From Caprimulgus europaeus (taxonomy: Eukaryota; Chordata; Aves; Caprimulgiformes; Caprimulgidae), in NCBI GenBank assembly GCA_907165065.1, contig OU015523.1, positions 124,185,023-124,249,022 of the forward strand: a stretch of DNA of 64,000 nucleotides. The letters are read 5' to 3'. The notes below the pieces were generated by a model. The model made no database searches. It worked only from the letters and a program-made list of their open reading frames with translations, and was not told the DNA's origin. Both the position numbers and the translations under genes were made by a program. The stretch's first letter is position 1; each line of letters begins with the position of its first letter. Below are positions 37,510 through 48,839 of this stretch, one piece after another.

Positions 37510-38062
37510 GAACCCCAGACTGGTTTGGGTTGGAAGGGACCTTAAAGCTCATCCAGTCCCAGCCCCCCTGCCAGCAGCAGGGACACCTTCCACTAGACCA
37601 GGTTGCTCAAAGCCTCAGCCAACCTGGCCCAGAACACTTCCAGGGAGGAGCAGCCACAGCTTCTCTGGGCAGCCTGGGCCAGGGTCTCACCACCCTCACA
37701 CCAAACAATTTCTTCCTCACATCTCAGCTCCAGCTCCCCTCTGACACTTTCAAGCCATCACCCCTTGTTCTCTCACTCCCTGCCCTTGGACAAAGTCCCT
37801 CCCCAGCCTCCCTGGAGCCCCTTCAGGTACTGGGAGGCCACTGGAAGGTCTCCCTGGAGCCTTCTCTTCTCCAGGCTGAACAGCCCCAACTCTCTCAGCC
37901 TGTCCTCACAGCAGAGCTGCTCCAGCCCTGGCATCATCCTCGTGGCCTCCTCTGCACTGGCTCCAGTAGCTCCATGTCCTTGTGTTGTTGGTGGCCCCAG
38001 CACTGGAGGCAGCACTGCAGGTGGGGTCTCACCAGAGCGGAGCAGAGGGGCAAAGACTGACC
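37510..38062 (-). mobile_element. CR1 group A, long 3' fragment
   Basis: AACCCCAGACTGGTTTGGG to ..AGCAGAGGGGCAAAG. The minus strand reads [20 protein letters not shown] and [20 protein letters not shown]. Confidence 0.93.
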
Positions 38063-39184
38063 CAGTGGGACTAGCACCAGTTGCAGGAAGGTCCAGTTCT
38101 GTGGGATGACCTTTCTCCAGTTTGGACCTGTTCCTTGCTTGATATATTCTTGGAGGGATCAGCAGCAGAGACTTAAATTGGACAGGAGGTTGGAGGACAG
38201 GGACCAAAGAAGGTCTCTCAAAGGAATCTGTGCTCCATATAGGAATGCTATTTTAAATTAGAATTCTTTTCATCAGCGTTGCTGAAATCAACCTCGGAGT
38301 TACCAAACAAATTGAGTCAACAACAACAACAACAATCCCAAGTGTGCAGAGACTGTGCCTTCAAAACCCAAAGGGACATTTTCTTCATGAAATTAAAACT
38401 CACCAGAAATGATGACCTGTTTTAGCAGCATCAGCTGAAATAAAACACTCAAGACCCATCACCGGTGGGTCTGCCCGTGTGCTTTTGTGTGATGGCAAAG
38501 AAGGTCTCTGAGGAAACGTTTGGATGCACATGATGGGCTGAAGACATCAGCAATCAGATTTCCTAGAGGAATATGATTTTATCAGAATGATTTGAGACAA
38601 AAAAAACACTCTTAAAGAGGCTTTTTTTCTCCTTCTTTTCAGCAGAAGCAAGTGCCAGTTCCAGGTCACTTGGCAAACATCAAGTGGGTCACACGCAAAG
38701 ACCGTTCCCGGTGTGTAGTGATGTTTTAGGTGTCCTTGATGGTTCTAAAAGACTAAAGTTTGGTCAAAGAACCACTAGGTACCTGGTCAGCTGGTGCTCC
38801 TCTAGTCCTGTTCAATACTAATGAACTTCTGGAGATTTACCTGTACAAAATCAATGCATTAGGATTAATAGTCTGAATGAATCATCACTGAGTCATGGTC
38901 TTGAAGTATCTCCTTGCAGCAAGCAACTCTAGAGGAACCCATAATTGAATGATAGCTTCATTTTCTAGGTGGAACTCTCAATGTACTACCCATCTCCTGC
39001 CTCTTCATGTCAGCAATGAGTCAGAGCTAAGCTTTTGGCCCAGAATAAAATAAAATGAGATCTTAAAACGCTGAGCAAAGCTCTGAGATCGAAAATATAA
39101 CAGAAGTTAAGAGGAGCCCTAAGATTGCTCTCAATATCTGAGCTTTCTGTCCAGCCATCAGCCTGCTTGAGCTTAGAGTGGTAC

Positions 39185-39492
39185 AACCAACCATGGGTGT
39201 TGGGCTCTTTTCCCAAGGAACAAGTGACAGGACAAGAAGAAATGACCTCAAGTTGCACCAGGGGAGGTTTAGGTTGGATGCCAGGAAAAATTTCTTCACC
39301 AAAAGAGTTGTCAAGCATTGGAACAGGCTGCTCAGGGAGGTGGTGGAGTCACCACCCCTGGAGGGATTTAAAAGCCATGTAGATGTGGTGCTGAGGGACA
39401 TGGTTTAGCGGTGGACTTGTCAGTGTTGGGTTTAGTTGGACTCGATGATCTTAAAGGTCTTTTCCAACCAAAGCAATTCAGTGATTCTATAT
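39185..39492 (+). mobile_element. CR1 group B-like, 3' fragment
   Basis: [40 protein letters not shown], tip CAAAGCAATTCAGTGATTCT. Confidence 0.9.
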
Positions 39493-39828
39493 AAAAGCCA
39501 GACTACTTCCCACATTGTCCAACCTGGTTATAAACAGCCAAAGCTCACACCAACACCTCTTCTGGAGACAAGTTCTTATGGCTGTTAGGACACCTTCTCC
39601 TTTGAGTGGAAGGAGCTGCACATCCAGCACACTCTGGGATGAAGAAGATCTGAAGTTATTCTGGGGAAAGGAAAGCTGAGCATCTGTTCAATCTGCACAC
39701 CTGGGTGCAATCGAGATGGGTGTTCAGTACCAGACTGGTTCAGAATTAAGGTTTTACAAAAGCATGAAAGTCACAAAGCCCTGAGAACCAAATGTCATTC
39801 GTGGTCTCCAAAATCCAGCAAAATTAGA

Positions 39829-40287
39829 GAATCACAGAATCCCAGAATTGCCTGGATTGGAAAAGACCTTTGAGATCATCGAGTCCAACCATGAACCCAA
39901 CACTGACCAGTCCCCACTGACCCATGTCCCTCAGCACTGTGTCTACACGACTCTTCAATCCCTCCAGGGATGGGGACTCCACCACTGCCCTGGGCAACCC
40001 CTTCCAATGCCTCAGAACCCTTTCAGCAAAGAAATTCTTCCTCACATCCAATCCCAACTGCCCTGGCCACAACTGGAGCCCATTTCCTCTTGTCCTGTCC
40101 CTTGCTCCTTGGTTGAACAGACCCACCCCCACCTCTCTGCACCCTCCTCCAAGGGACTTGGACAGAGCCACAAGGTCTCCCCTCAGCCTCCTTTTCTCCA
40201 GGCTCAGCACCCCCAGTTCCCTCAGCCGGGAACTCAGCACACTTGTGCTCCAGACCCTTCCCCAGCTCCATTGCCCTTTCTGCACAC
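39829..40287 (-). mobile_element. CR1 group B, 3' fragment
   Basis: AATCACAGAATCCCAGAATT to ..CCATTGCCCTTTCTG. Nearly identical to 34703 and 45571 over most of its length. Confidence 0.94.
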
Positions 40288-41194
40288 ACCCCATCTGCTT
40301 TTTTTCCTGCTTGTCTGGCTCCAGGCTGTCTCTATCAACCAGATAAATGGTTCTGGGCATCACCACCCAGTTGATATTTCATTTTCAGTGCTGCAAACCA
40401 TCCAAATGGGAGAGAAGTCCATGTGTCTGAGCTGATTCCCACAGCACTGATGTGCCCATCACATGCTCCACCTTCCAAGGTGGTTCCTACACATTAAATC
40501 AATGTATACAGGAGTTGTGGAGACTTCAGAGTGACTACAGGCAAGGTGAGCATCTCACCCTGGTTTTGAACAGCCAAAGCTCTACACCAACACCTTTTGT
40601 GGAGACAAGTTCTTCTCTCTGTTATGACACCTTCACCTTTGAGTGGAAGGAGCTGCACATCCAGCACATTCCTGAGCATCTTCAACAAGAATTGAATGGG
40701 GAAGCAACACAAAATGAACCAGAAAAAATAGAACTTCCAAATGGACCCACTTAAATGGTGCAATTTGAAGTCCCCCTGCAAGGTGGTTTCAAGGCAAGGG
40801 AGCTTGATAAAGATATCTAAAGCTCTTCAACTGTCTGAATTGCAACTGTCAAGGAGAAGAAATGACCTGAGGCCACTTTGTCACTGTCACAGCTCTGGTT
40901 GAATAAGTTTTAACTTTTCCCCCAAGCAACCTCCTGCCAAAGTACAATAAAAACACACATGGGGTCAACCACCTCCTTTTTGCAGGAGATTTTTCTATCA
41001 AAACTAAAGTGTTACACCTGAAGAGTTTTAATCTAAAACAGAATTCTAAAGGGTTCCACGTGCTATCAGTCACAATTAAAAATGCCTTTTAATGACTTAA
41101 AATAGGATGTGCAGCTTTACAGCAGAGTATTTTGTGCAAAAGGAGATTTTTATTTCAAATATAATTATGAAATTATATTAGTGTGGGCAACAGG

Positions 41195-41280
41195 TTGAGG
41201 GTGAGGATTCTGCATCTCTACTCCACTCTGGACATGCTCCAGCACCTCCATGTTCTTCTTAAGAGTGAGGGGCCCAAACT
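41195..41280 (-). mobile_element. Short CR1 ORF2 fragment
   Basis: GACATGCTCCAGCACCTCCA and AAGAGTGAGGGGCCCAAACT match the LLERVQ..WAPQ region of CR1. Diverged, with both ends truncated. Confidence 0.55.
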
Positions 41281-41597
41281 CAACTTGTAAACCTTCATCT
41301 TGTACAACCTAATCTAAACGTGCCAATGTATATACCACGTCTGTGCAAGCTACACCAACCTTATGATTTGTCCACAGAATACCCTGAATACACCCAAATG
41401 TTTGATACCTCACAGATGACCAGGTCACAAAATCAAACGTAGCTACAACTCATCTCCACAAAATCCATTCCCACCACATTTTTTTCCAGTTATTCTGCAG
41501 ATCATCATGATCCTTCCATCCCTTTTACCCAGGGCAGATCTTGTTTCTCCAGACTTACACCCAAAAACTACTAGAGAGCGTTCAAAAAACGCCACAA

Positions 41598-42041
41598 AAT
41601 TGGTGAAGGGTTTAGAGGAGAAGCTGTGTGAGGAGAGGCTGAAGGCACTTGGTTTGTTCAGCCTGGAGAAGAGGAGACTGAGAGGAGATCTCATGGTGGT
41701 CTGGAACTTCCTCCCAAGGGGCAGAGGAGGGGCAGGCGCTGATCTCTTCTCTCTGGCCACCAACGCCAGGAGCAGAGGACATGGCAGGAAGATGTGGCAG
41801 GGGAGGGTGAGGTTGGCCATGAGGAAAAGGTTCTTGAGGCAGAGGGTGGTGGAGCACTGGAACAGGCTCCCCAGGGAGGTGCTCATGGCCCCAAGCCTGA
41901 CAAGATTCCAGCAGCATTTGGCCAAGGCCCTCAGGGACATGGTGTGAATGTTGGGATTGTCCTGTGCAGGGACAGGAGTTGGACTCCATCATCCTGGTGG
42001 GTCCCTTCCAACTCACAACATTCAATGACTCTATGATTTCT
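41598..42041 (+). mobile_element. CR1 group E, 3' fragment
   Basis: [40 protein letters not shown], then the tip ATTCAATGACTCTATGATT. Confidence 0.93.
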
Positions 42042-42221
42042 TACTGTATTTCCTCCCATGTCAGATTTTGCAGGAAGGTAGGCTTGGAGATCTTGTTTCT
42101 CCAGACTTACACCCCAAACTTCCAAATTCCTGCTGTTCAACACCTCCAAGCCACAGCCTTTACCATCCAGCTACTTAAGCACGTGGCTCATCTGCTGCCT
42201 TCACTACTGTAACCTTTTTTT

Positions 42222-42563
42222 CACAGAATCCCAGAATCACAGAGTGTCAGGGATTGGAAGGGACCTCGAAAGCTCATCCAGTCCAACCCCCTGCTGGAGC
42301 AGGAACACCTGGATGAGATCACACAGGAAGGTGTCCAGGCGGGTCTTGAATGTCTCCAGAGAAGGAGACTCCACACCCTCCCTGGGCAGCCTGTCCCAGG
42401 GCTCTGGCACCCTCACAGGAAAGAAGTTCCTTCTCAAGTTTAAGCAGAACCTCCTGTGTTCCAGCTCACACCCATTGCCCCTTGTCCTACCACTGGACAT
42501 CACTGAGAAGAGCCTGGCCCCATCCTCCTGACACTCACCCTTCAGATATTTATAAACATTTTT
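42222..42563 (-). mobile_element. CR1 group C, 3' fragment
   Basis: TCACAGAATCCCAGAATCAC, GATTGGAAGGGACCTCGAAA, through CAGATATTTATAAACATT. Confidence 0.92.
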
Positions 42564-43404
42564 CTCTATAAAGGTTGACAACTGCAGCCTCACCCCACCC
42601 ACCTGCATTTGGTTTGCTGCTGCAAAGTTCATTTTCTCAGCTCATCATTAAACCAAGGAATGTCCACCTCTGCAGCCAGAGCTGTTAATGGTCACTCACC
42701 TCTCCAACTGCAAATTCAAGGCTCTTTGCAGTCAATCCTCACCCTCCTTACAATGTCTCTTCTCCTCACATCTAACCCTCTCCTTCTACTGAAATGCTGG
42801 CATTTTAATCTTTGAATATGAAAGGCTTTTCTAGCACCCACTTCAAAAGGAAAGGAGCCAAGAAGAAACAAACAACGTTGAGGTCACGAGTATTTCCCTG
42901 TTCAGCTCACCAAAAAAAAATAAAAAAGGAAAAAAAAAAATAAAAAAGAGGTGATATCCCTCCCCCCTCTCAATTCTTGTCTGCAAATTTTAATTGCTTT
43001 TCTGACATCTACAGAATGTAATCTTCTTTCCTTGTTGTTCCTAGGATTAGGGCAGGAGGAAGGTAAAGCTATTTTTGATTAATATGGAAATCAGAAATGA
43101 CTTTGGAGAGAAAACTGGGGAGTGTTCCTAATACTGCTTTATCTTTGGGGAATTAGAAATCTAAAGAGGAATGAGAGCGAGCTGGCAGCTCCCCAAGTCT
43201 TCCAACCTATGCAAAATATACTTAATAATACCTAAAAATCTATTCTGATGGAAAGATGAGATAAATATAGTTAAGAAAGGGTTCAAGCTGAAGACAAAGA
43301 GAGTTAAACACCCCAGAAGAGTGAACATCAGTTTATTTAAAAACAAAGACAGAAAAAGGTAAAGAAACCACATGGTGCAAGGACAGCTTCCAAAATATAA
43401 TGGC

Positions 43405-43525
43405 TAAATTCATTCCCAATTGGAATCTTAAATTCATTCCCAATTGGAATCTTAAATTCATTCCCAATTCAAATCTTAAATTCATTCCCAATTCAAATCT
43501 TAAATTCACTCCCAATTCAAATCCT
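43405..43525 (+). repeat. 24-bp tandem repeat, about 5 copies
   Basis: Units of the form CTTAAATTCATTCCCAATT(C/G) plus AAAT or GAAT. The minus strand stays in frame because 24 is a multiple of three (GMNLRFEL-type repeat). Confidence 0.92.
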
Positions 43526-43915
43526 TGCTGAAGTTCAGATGTTCCCCATGACCATTCTGCTGAATTTCTAATGGGTGAAAATTTGAGGAATACGGTGGCA
43601 TCCAGATCCCACTGTGACCAGAAGAATTTGGAGATAAATACCAGGATATTTTGGATGGAAAACCTTAGCTCATTTCCAAATCATCTCTGCTGAAGAGCTT
43701 CTCCTTCTTTTAACCTGTGTGATCTGAGCTCATTTGGGGCAACACATGGGATTAAAACTCTGGCTCAAGTGTGAGGTCTCCTAACAGCAACTCCGTAGCC
43801 ACTGTCAGTGCCTCTGGGTGAATTCACCTAAATATCTGATATCCACACCTGAATGTGGATTCTCCCCATCTCCAGCATCCATATTCTGGGGTGACAAGAA
43901 AACAGGGAGGTGACA

Positions 43916-43964
43916 AGGTCTTGCCCAGGGAAGTTGTGGATGCCCAATCATTGGAAGTGTTCAC
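43916..43964 (+). mobile_element. CR1 (5' half of an interrupted plus-strand copy)
   Basis: TTGCCCAGGGAAGTTGTGG to GGAAGTGTTC. The continuation is found at 44371, past an inserted minus-strand CR1. Confidence 0.75.
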
Positions 43965-44370
43965 AGAGTCACAGACTGGTGGGGTTGGAAGGGACCTCAG
44001 GAGATCATCCAGTCCAACCCCCCTGCCAAAGCAGGTTCCCTACACCAGCTTGCACAGGAAAGTGTCCAGGTGGGTTTGAACATCTCCAGAGATGGAGACT
44101 CCACACCCTCTCTGGCCAGCCTGGCCCAGTGCTCCGGCACCCACACAGCAAAGAAGTTTTTCCTTCAGTTTGTCTGGAACTTCTGGTGTCCCAGTTTGTG
44201 CCCATTGCCCCTTGTCCTGTCACTGGGCACCACCCAGAAGAGCCCGGCCCCATCCATTTGGCCCCCACCCTTCAGACATTGACAGACATTGATCAGATCC
44301 CCTCTCAGGCTGCTCTTCTCCAGGCTGAACAGTCCCAGCTCTCTCAGCCTCTCCTCACACAGGAGATGCT
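43965..44370 (-). mobile_element. CR1 group D, inserted into another CR1
   Basis: ACAGAGTCACAGACTGGTG through the [16 protein letters not shown] and [16 protein letters not shown] regions to CAGGAGATGCTCCAAG. Flanked on both sides by halves of one plus-strand CR1. Confidence 0.9.
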
Positions 44371-44512
44371 CCAAGCATCAGGTCAGATCAAGGTCAAGTC
44401 GGATGGAGCTTTGAGCAACCTGATGTAGTTGAAGATGTCCTTGCCCACAGCAGGGTGGTTGGACTAGATGATCTTTAAAAGTCCCTTCCAACCCAAACCA
44501 TTGTGTCATTTT
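44371..44512 (+). mobile_element. CR1 (3' half of the interrupted copy)
   Basis: Resumes at GTCAAGTCGGATGGAGCTTT (KVKSDGALSNLM) and ends AACCCAAACCATTGTGTCAT. Confidence 0.8.
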
Positions 44513-44658
44513 ACACCTAGAGATGAGAGATAAAGACTAAAAGCCCTGTCAGCAGTCCCACCTCCCTGCCAAGAGTGAGTGCAAAAGCAGGAGACACAGA
44601 TAATTTAGAAGGAGTTAAAAAGGGACATCCTGGCAGGCTGAAGCCTGGGAAATCTCAC

Positions 44659-44715
44659 TCCACTTCTCTCTGAAGTACTGCTGAAGCCCAGCTCTGGCGG
44701 CGCCGTAGGTGTACG
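44659..44715 (-). other. Candidate unrecognised exon, 57 bp, CpG-bearing
   Basis: On the minus strand a pyrimidine tract (TTCCTCTTCCTATTATTCAG) precedes a 57-bp segment beginning CGTACACCTACGGCGCCGCC, with GTGAGA as donor (GT at 44658-44657). Length is 19 codons. Two frames are open. Phase 1-1 reads YTYGAARAGLQQYFREKW; phase 0 reads RTPTAPPELGFSSTSERSG. Three CpGs and a GGCGCC palindrome stand out in CpG-poor surroundings, as expected for constrained sequence. Phase 1-1 is the same class as the two FAM168A exons. It could be a cassette exon, a 5' UTR exon or simply a conserved non-coding element. Confidence 0.35.
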
Positions 44716-45344
44716 CTGAATAATAGGAAGAGGAACCATCTATTGTGCTTTTATTTTATATTTTTTTGTTCTGTTATCATTGGGTGCAGGAGATAAATGG
44801 GATTTTCAAATGGAATTGTAGTGCTTTAGCTATGCCTGGAAACAAAGCCATTCCCTATGACTACCAGAGAGGAGTGAAAAGGAGACGAGTGTATTTTATC
44901 TTGAAAGCCCTCAGAGACTTTCAAACAGATCCAGGAATCAAATGGCTCTGTGTGAAGACAGAGAGCCCTCAAGGACTGGTTGGACCAAGCTCCTGTGTTT
45001 TAAAATGACAAGCTATGGGAGTAGGTTATTTAATATCAAGACACAAGGTCAGAGGACAAGGTTTGGTGGTGATAAAAAATCAATTTAGATGTGGGAAAAC
45101 ATCAAAATCCTGCAAAGTCAGAGGTTGAGGTGTGTGTGCTGGAGGAAAAAAACCACACATTGACATTGTCATCTTGAATGGACATCCAGTTGTACAATGG
45201 TTATGGATATATTTACTCTGGTACCTTCAGAGATATCAGGTTCAAACTGGAAGTTCTGCTGGATAAAAGACAATGGACAATGTTCTACAATCTGCTGATG
45301 GGGATGAGTGGCATAAAAACCATTCCCAGAGTAGAACATATTTC

Positions 45345-45538
45345 TTGGCCTCACCTCCAGCACTGGGGGCAGTTTTGGGCACCAGAGGATATAAAGGATG
45401 TAAAGCTCCTGGAGAGTGTCCAGAGGAGGGACACAACACTGGGGAAGGGTTTAGAGGGGAAGGGTGTGAGGAGAGGCTGATTGGATTGTTCAGCCTGGAG
45501 AAGAGGAGACTGAGAGGAGATCTCATTACAGTCTAGAA
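45345..45538 (+). mobile_element. CR1 group E-like ORF2 fragment
   Basis: HWGQFWAPEDIKDVKLLESV, LGKGLEGKG and [16 protein letters not shown]. It is cut off before the 3' tip. Confidence 0.85.
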
Positions 45539-45570
45539 GTACAAAGTACAACTCTGCTTCCTGAATTAGA

Positions 45571-46447
45571 AACATAGAATTGTTTGGTTGGAAAAGACCT
45601 TTAAGATCATCAAATGCAACCGTACCTGTCTACGACTAAACCAGATCTCTGAGCACCTCAACTGCCCGGCTTTTAAATCCCTCCAGGGATGGGGACTCCA
45701 CCACTGCCCTGGGCAACCCCTTCCAGTGCCTCAGAACCCTTGCAGCAAAGAAATTCTTCCTCACATCCCATCTCAACTGCCCTGGCCACAACTGGAGCCC
45801 ATTTCCTCTTGTCCTGTCCCTTGCTCCTTGCTGGAACAGACCCACCCCCACCTCTCTGCACCCTCCTCCAAGGGACTTGGACAGAGCCACAAGGTCTCCC
45901 CTCAGCCTCCTTTTCTCCAGGCTCAGCACCCCCAGTTCCCTCAGCCGGGAACTCAGCACACTTGTGCTCCAGACCCTTCCCCAGCTCCGGTCCCTTCTCT
46001 GGACACGCTCCAGCACCTCCAGGTCCTCTTGGAGTCAGGGGCCCAACACTGAACCCAGCACTCGAGCTGTGGCCTCACCAGTGCCCAGGGCAGGGGGAAG
46101 AGAACTTCCCTGCTCCTACTGGCCACACTGGTGCTGATCCAGGCCAGGATGCCCTTGGCCTTCTTGGCCACCTGGGCACTCTGCTGACTCCTGTTCAGCT
46201 GCTGTTGCCCAACACCCCCAGGTCCCTCTGTGCCCAGCAGCTCTCCCCCCACTCCTCCCCAAGCCTGGAGCTGCCGGGGGTTGTTGGGGCCAAAGTGCAG
46301 GACCCAACATTTGGCCTCATGGAAACTCCTGCAGTTGGTCCTGGCCCATGGATCCAGCCTGGCCAGATCCCTCTGCAGAGCCTCCCCACCCTCCAGCAGA
46401 TCAACACTCCCACCCAGCTCGGTGTCCTCTGCAAACTGACTGGGGGC
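45571..46447 (-). mobile_element. CR1 group B, longest copy
   Basis: AACATAGAATTGTTTGGTTG to about TTCTCCCAAA. The 5' part extends into ORF2: the minus frame reads FADDTEL-like FAEDTELGGSVDLLEGGEAL, LARLDPWARTNCRSFHEAKC and VLHFGPNNPRQL. The second Asp of the F-DD box is present, but the first appears as E in FAED. It is the fullest group B copy here, yet still 5' truncated and frameshifted near 46025. Confidence 0.94.
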
Positions 46448-47360
46448 AAATTCTCCCAAAAAAATACAAATGATACAATTATTGCCTTTTTTTAACAGTT
46501 GGATTTGGTGACCTTTCCTGCTGGCAGGTGGCTCTGGTCCTACCAGGACAGAATAACAAGGCTCACCCAATACTTGGTTTGGGTGAGGAACAGCTTGAGG
46601 GCATTGCCTCCATACTCTATTCAAAGCACCACAAGAACTCAGAAACATTTTCCTGTTGAACTCAGCTGCTTGATAAATGGAGACCTCCCTCATCCATCCC
46701 TTCAGGAGGACAGGAGACATTTTTAGGAAGGGAAACCAATTTCCTTTCCATGTTATTGAGTTAAACACAGGAGTTAACTTTCCAAAGGTATTAAGGTCAT
46801 TTTGTCATTCTTCTACCGAGCGCTCGCTGAGCCATCGTAACAACCCTTGAGGAATCCAAGACAGGAAACCTTCAGCTCCACAGGCAAATTCCTCCAGCTC
46901 CTGTGCTCCAGCAGAACATAGATAGTGCCAGTGATGAAACACAGCTGAATGCATCGAGCTCTGAACAATGACTGCTGAAACAGCCTTGAGCACACCATGA
47001 GTGAGAGAAAGGATGGAGGAAAAAAAAGATCTCAAGCTATCTTTGGAAGGATGAACAATCCTTCTCGTTATCAACACCTCATTTAGTATCCTACTCGCCC
47101 AAGCCCAATTATAGCCAGAAAAAGCCAACTGTGAATGAACAGGATCTAAGCAACTTCACTTAATGGGACAAGATAAAAAAGCACTCCACAAGTAATGAAC
47201 TGATTTGACATTCATCAGTCACTCGCTAATGAGGAAACGCTGATTCCGAATCTAAATTCATGTCAGACTCTTCTGGATAAAATTAACACGAAGCATATTT
47301 TAAAACATCCATTCCAAGTGTGGCTGCTGGTTTCTCCACCCTCCTCCAGCAGACCAGGCA

Positions 47361-47655
47361 CTCTTCTCTTCTCTTCTCTTCTCTTCTCTTCTCTTCTCTT
47401 CTCTTCTCTTCTCTTCTCTTCTCTTCTCTTCTCTTCTCTTCTCTTCTCTTCTCTTCTCTTCTCTTCTCTTCTCTTCTCTTCTCTTCTCTTCTCTTCTCTT
47501 CTCTTCTCTTCTCTCTCTCCTCTCCTCTCCTCTCCTCTCCTCTCCTCTCCTCTCCTCTCCTCTCCTCTCCTCTCCTCTCCTCTCCTCTCCTCTTCTCTTC
47601 TCTTCTCCTCTCCTCTCCTCTCCTCTCCTCTCCTCTCCTCTTCTCTTCTCTAGCT
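47361..47655 (+). repeat. Polypyrimidine tract: (CTCTT)n, (CTCTC)n
   Basis: About 150 bp of pure CTCTT units, then about 80 bp of TCTCC units, then mixed units. It is almost 300 bp without a purine on the plus strand. Mirror-repeat homopyrimidine sequence is prone to triplex (H-DNA). Confidence 0.98.
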
Positions 47656-47802
47656 CCTGGTGTTCCTCCTTCCACCACTCACTCTAGTGTTTACAGCTCT
47701 GTGACATTTCCCCTACAAATTGGATCCATTTTTCATGCAGGTCCAAGCTCTCAGGACAAGCTTCAATCCCCTTTTAAAAGACTATTTTAGGAGAAACTCA
47801 AC

Positions 47803-48060
47803 ATAAGTAGAGTGATGATGTTGAGGGTAAGTAGAGTGATGATGTTGAAGGTAAGTAGAGTGATGAAGCTGAAGGTAAGTAGAGTGATGATGTTGAAGGT
47901 AAGTAGAGTGATGAAGCTGAAGGTAAGTAGAGTGATGATGATGTAGAGTGATGATGATGAAGGTAAGTAGAGTGATTAAGTTGAAGATAAGTAGAGTGAT
48001 GATGTTGAGGGTAAGTAGAGTGATGAAGCTGAAGGTAAGTAGAGCCATGATGTTGAGGGA
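47803..48060 (+). repeat. 24-bp minisatellite carrying GGTAAGT in each unit
   Basis: About ten units of GTAAGTAGAGTGATGATGTT plus GAAG. Eight junctions read GGTAAGT, six of them as AAGGTAAGTAG, the consensus 5' splice site on the plus strand. It also yields histidine/serine-rich open frames on the minus strand (HHHSTYLQ type). Confidence 0.95.
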
Positions 48061-48839
48061 TAGCAACCAACACAGAAAACTACCAAGGTCCCTAACAAAC
48101 CTGGCCACCCTACCATCCTGTTTCTGCCATTTCCCAACTCCCTGCTCCTCAGAACAGCAGTTCCAACTGTGTGTTAAGGCAGGAGAACACTTTGCACGTC
48201 ACATATTCAACCAATTTGCATTCTTTCCAGGGAGACACAGACTTTTAAAGTTTTTTTTAATTAAAAAAATAAACTTTAAGCTTTAAAACTTCAGTGTGTC
48301 ACCAGTGAAGACAGGCAACTGTCCCCCAAGAACAGGGATGAGTTCCTCTGCAGGTGAAGCAGGTGTATGTGTTAGCAGGAGACTGAAAAAGGAGGAAAAA
48401 TCTCCCCTGTATCTGGCATCAACAACAACTCCTTGAGTGAACCTCAGATGTTTGTGCTCCATCATTGTCTTTATTCTTTGGCCTAACAAGTATTTTTTCT
48501 AGGGACTGTAAAATCCATGTCAGGCACCAATGTGATTTAAACTACTGATCTACTCCTCAAGAAGCTGCCAAGAAGGAGATTCATTCTCAACAGTAGCAGT
48601 GAAGAGATCCAAACACATTGCATTTGGTTCATGGTCACTCCAGATCATTGATAACACGATGGAGGACACCTAAAAGCAGTCTGCTGTGGTAGGAGATGCA
48701 CATCTCTGGATAAATATGGCCAGAAAGCCTTCCTGCCTACCATGGCCACCATTTCCAGACATGGAGAAGTCAATTAAAATTACAGCTGCTCATTACAAAA
48801 ACCCACGGCATCGTCCTGCAATGTGTGAGATAACAGGGC

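Noticed and set aside
47283..47678. Glu/Arg-rich 131-codon frame (RREEKRREE)
   Set aside because: Translation of the (AAGAG)n complement of the pyrimidine tract.
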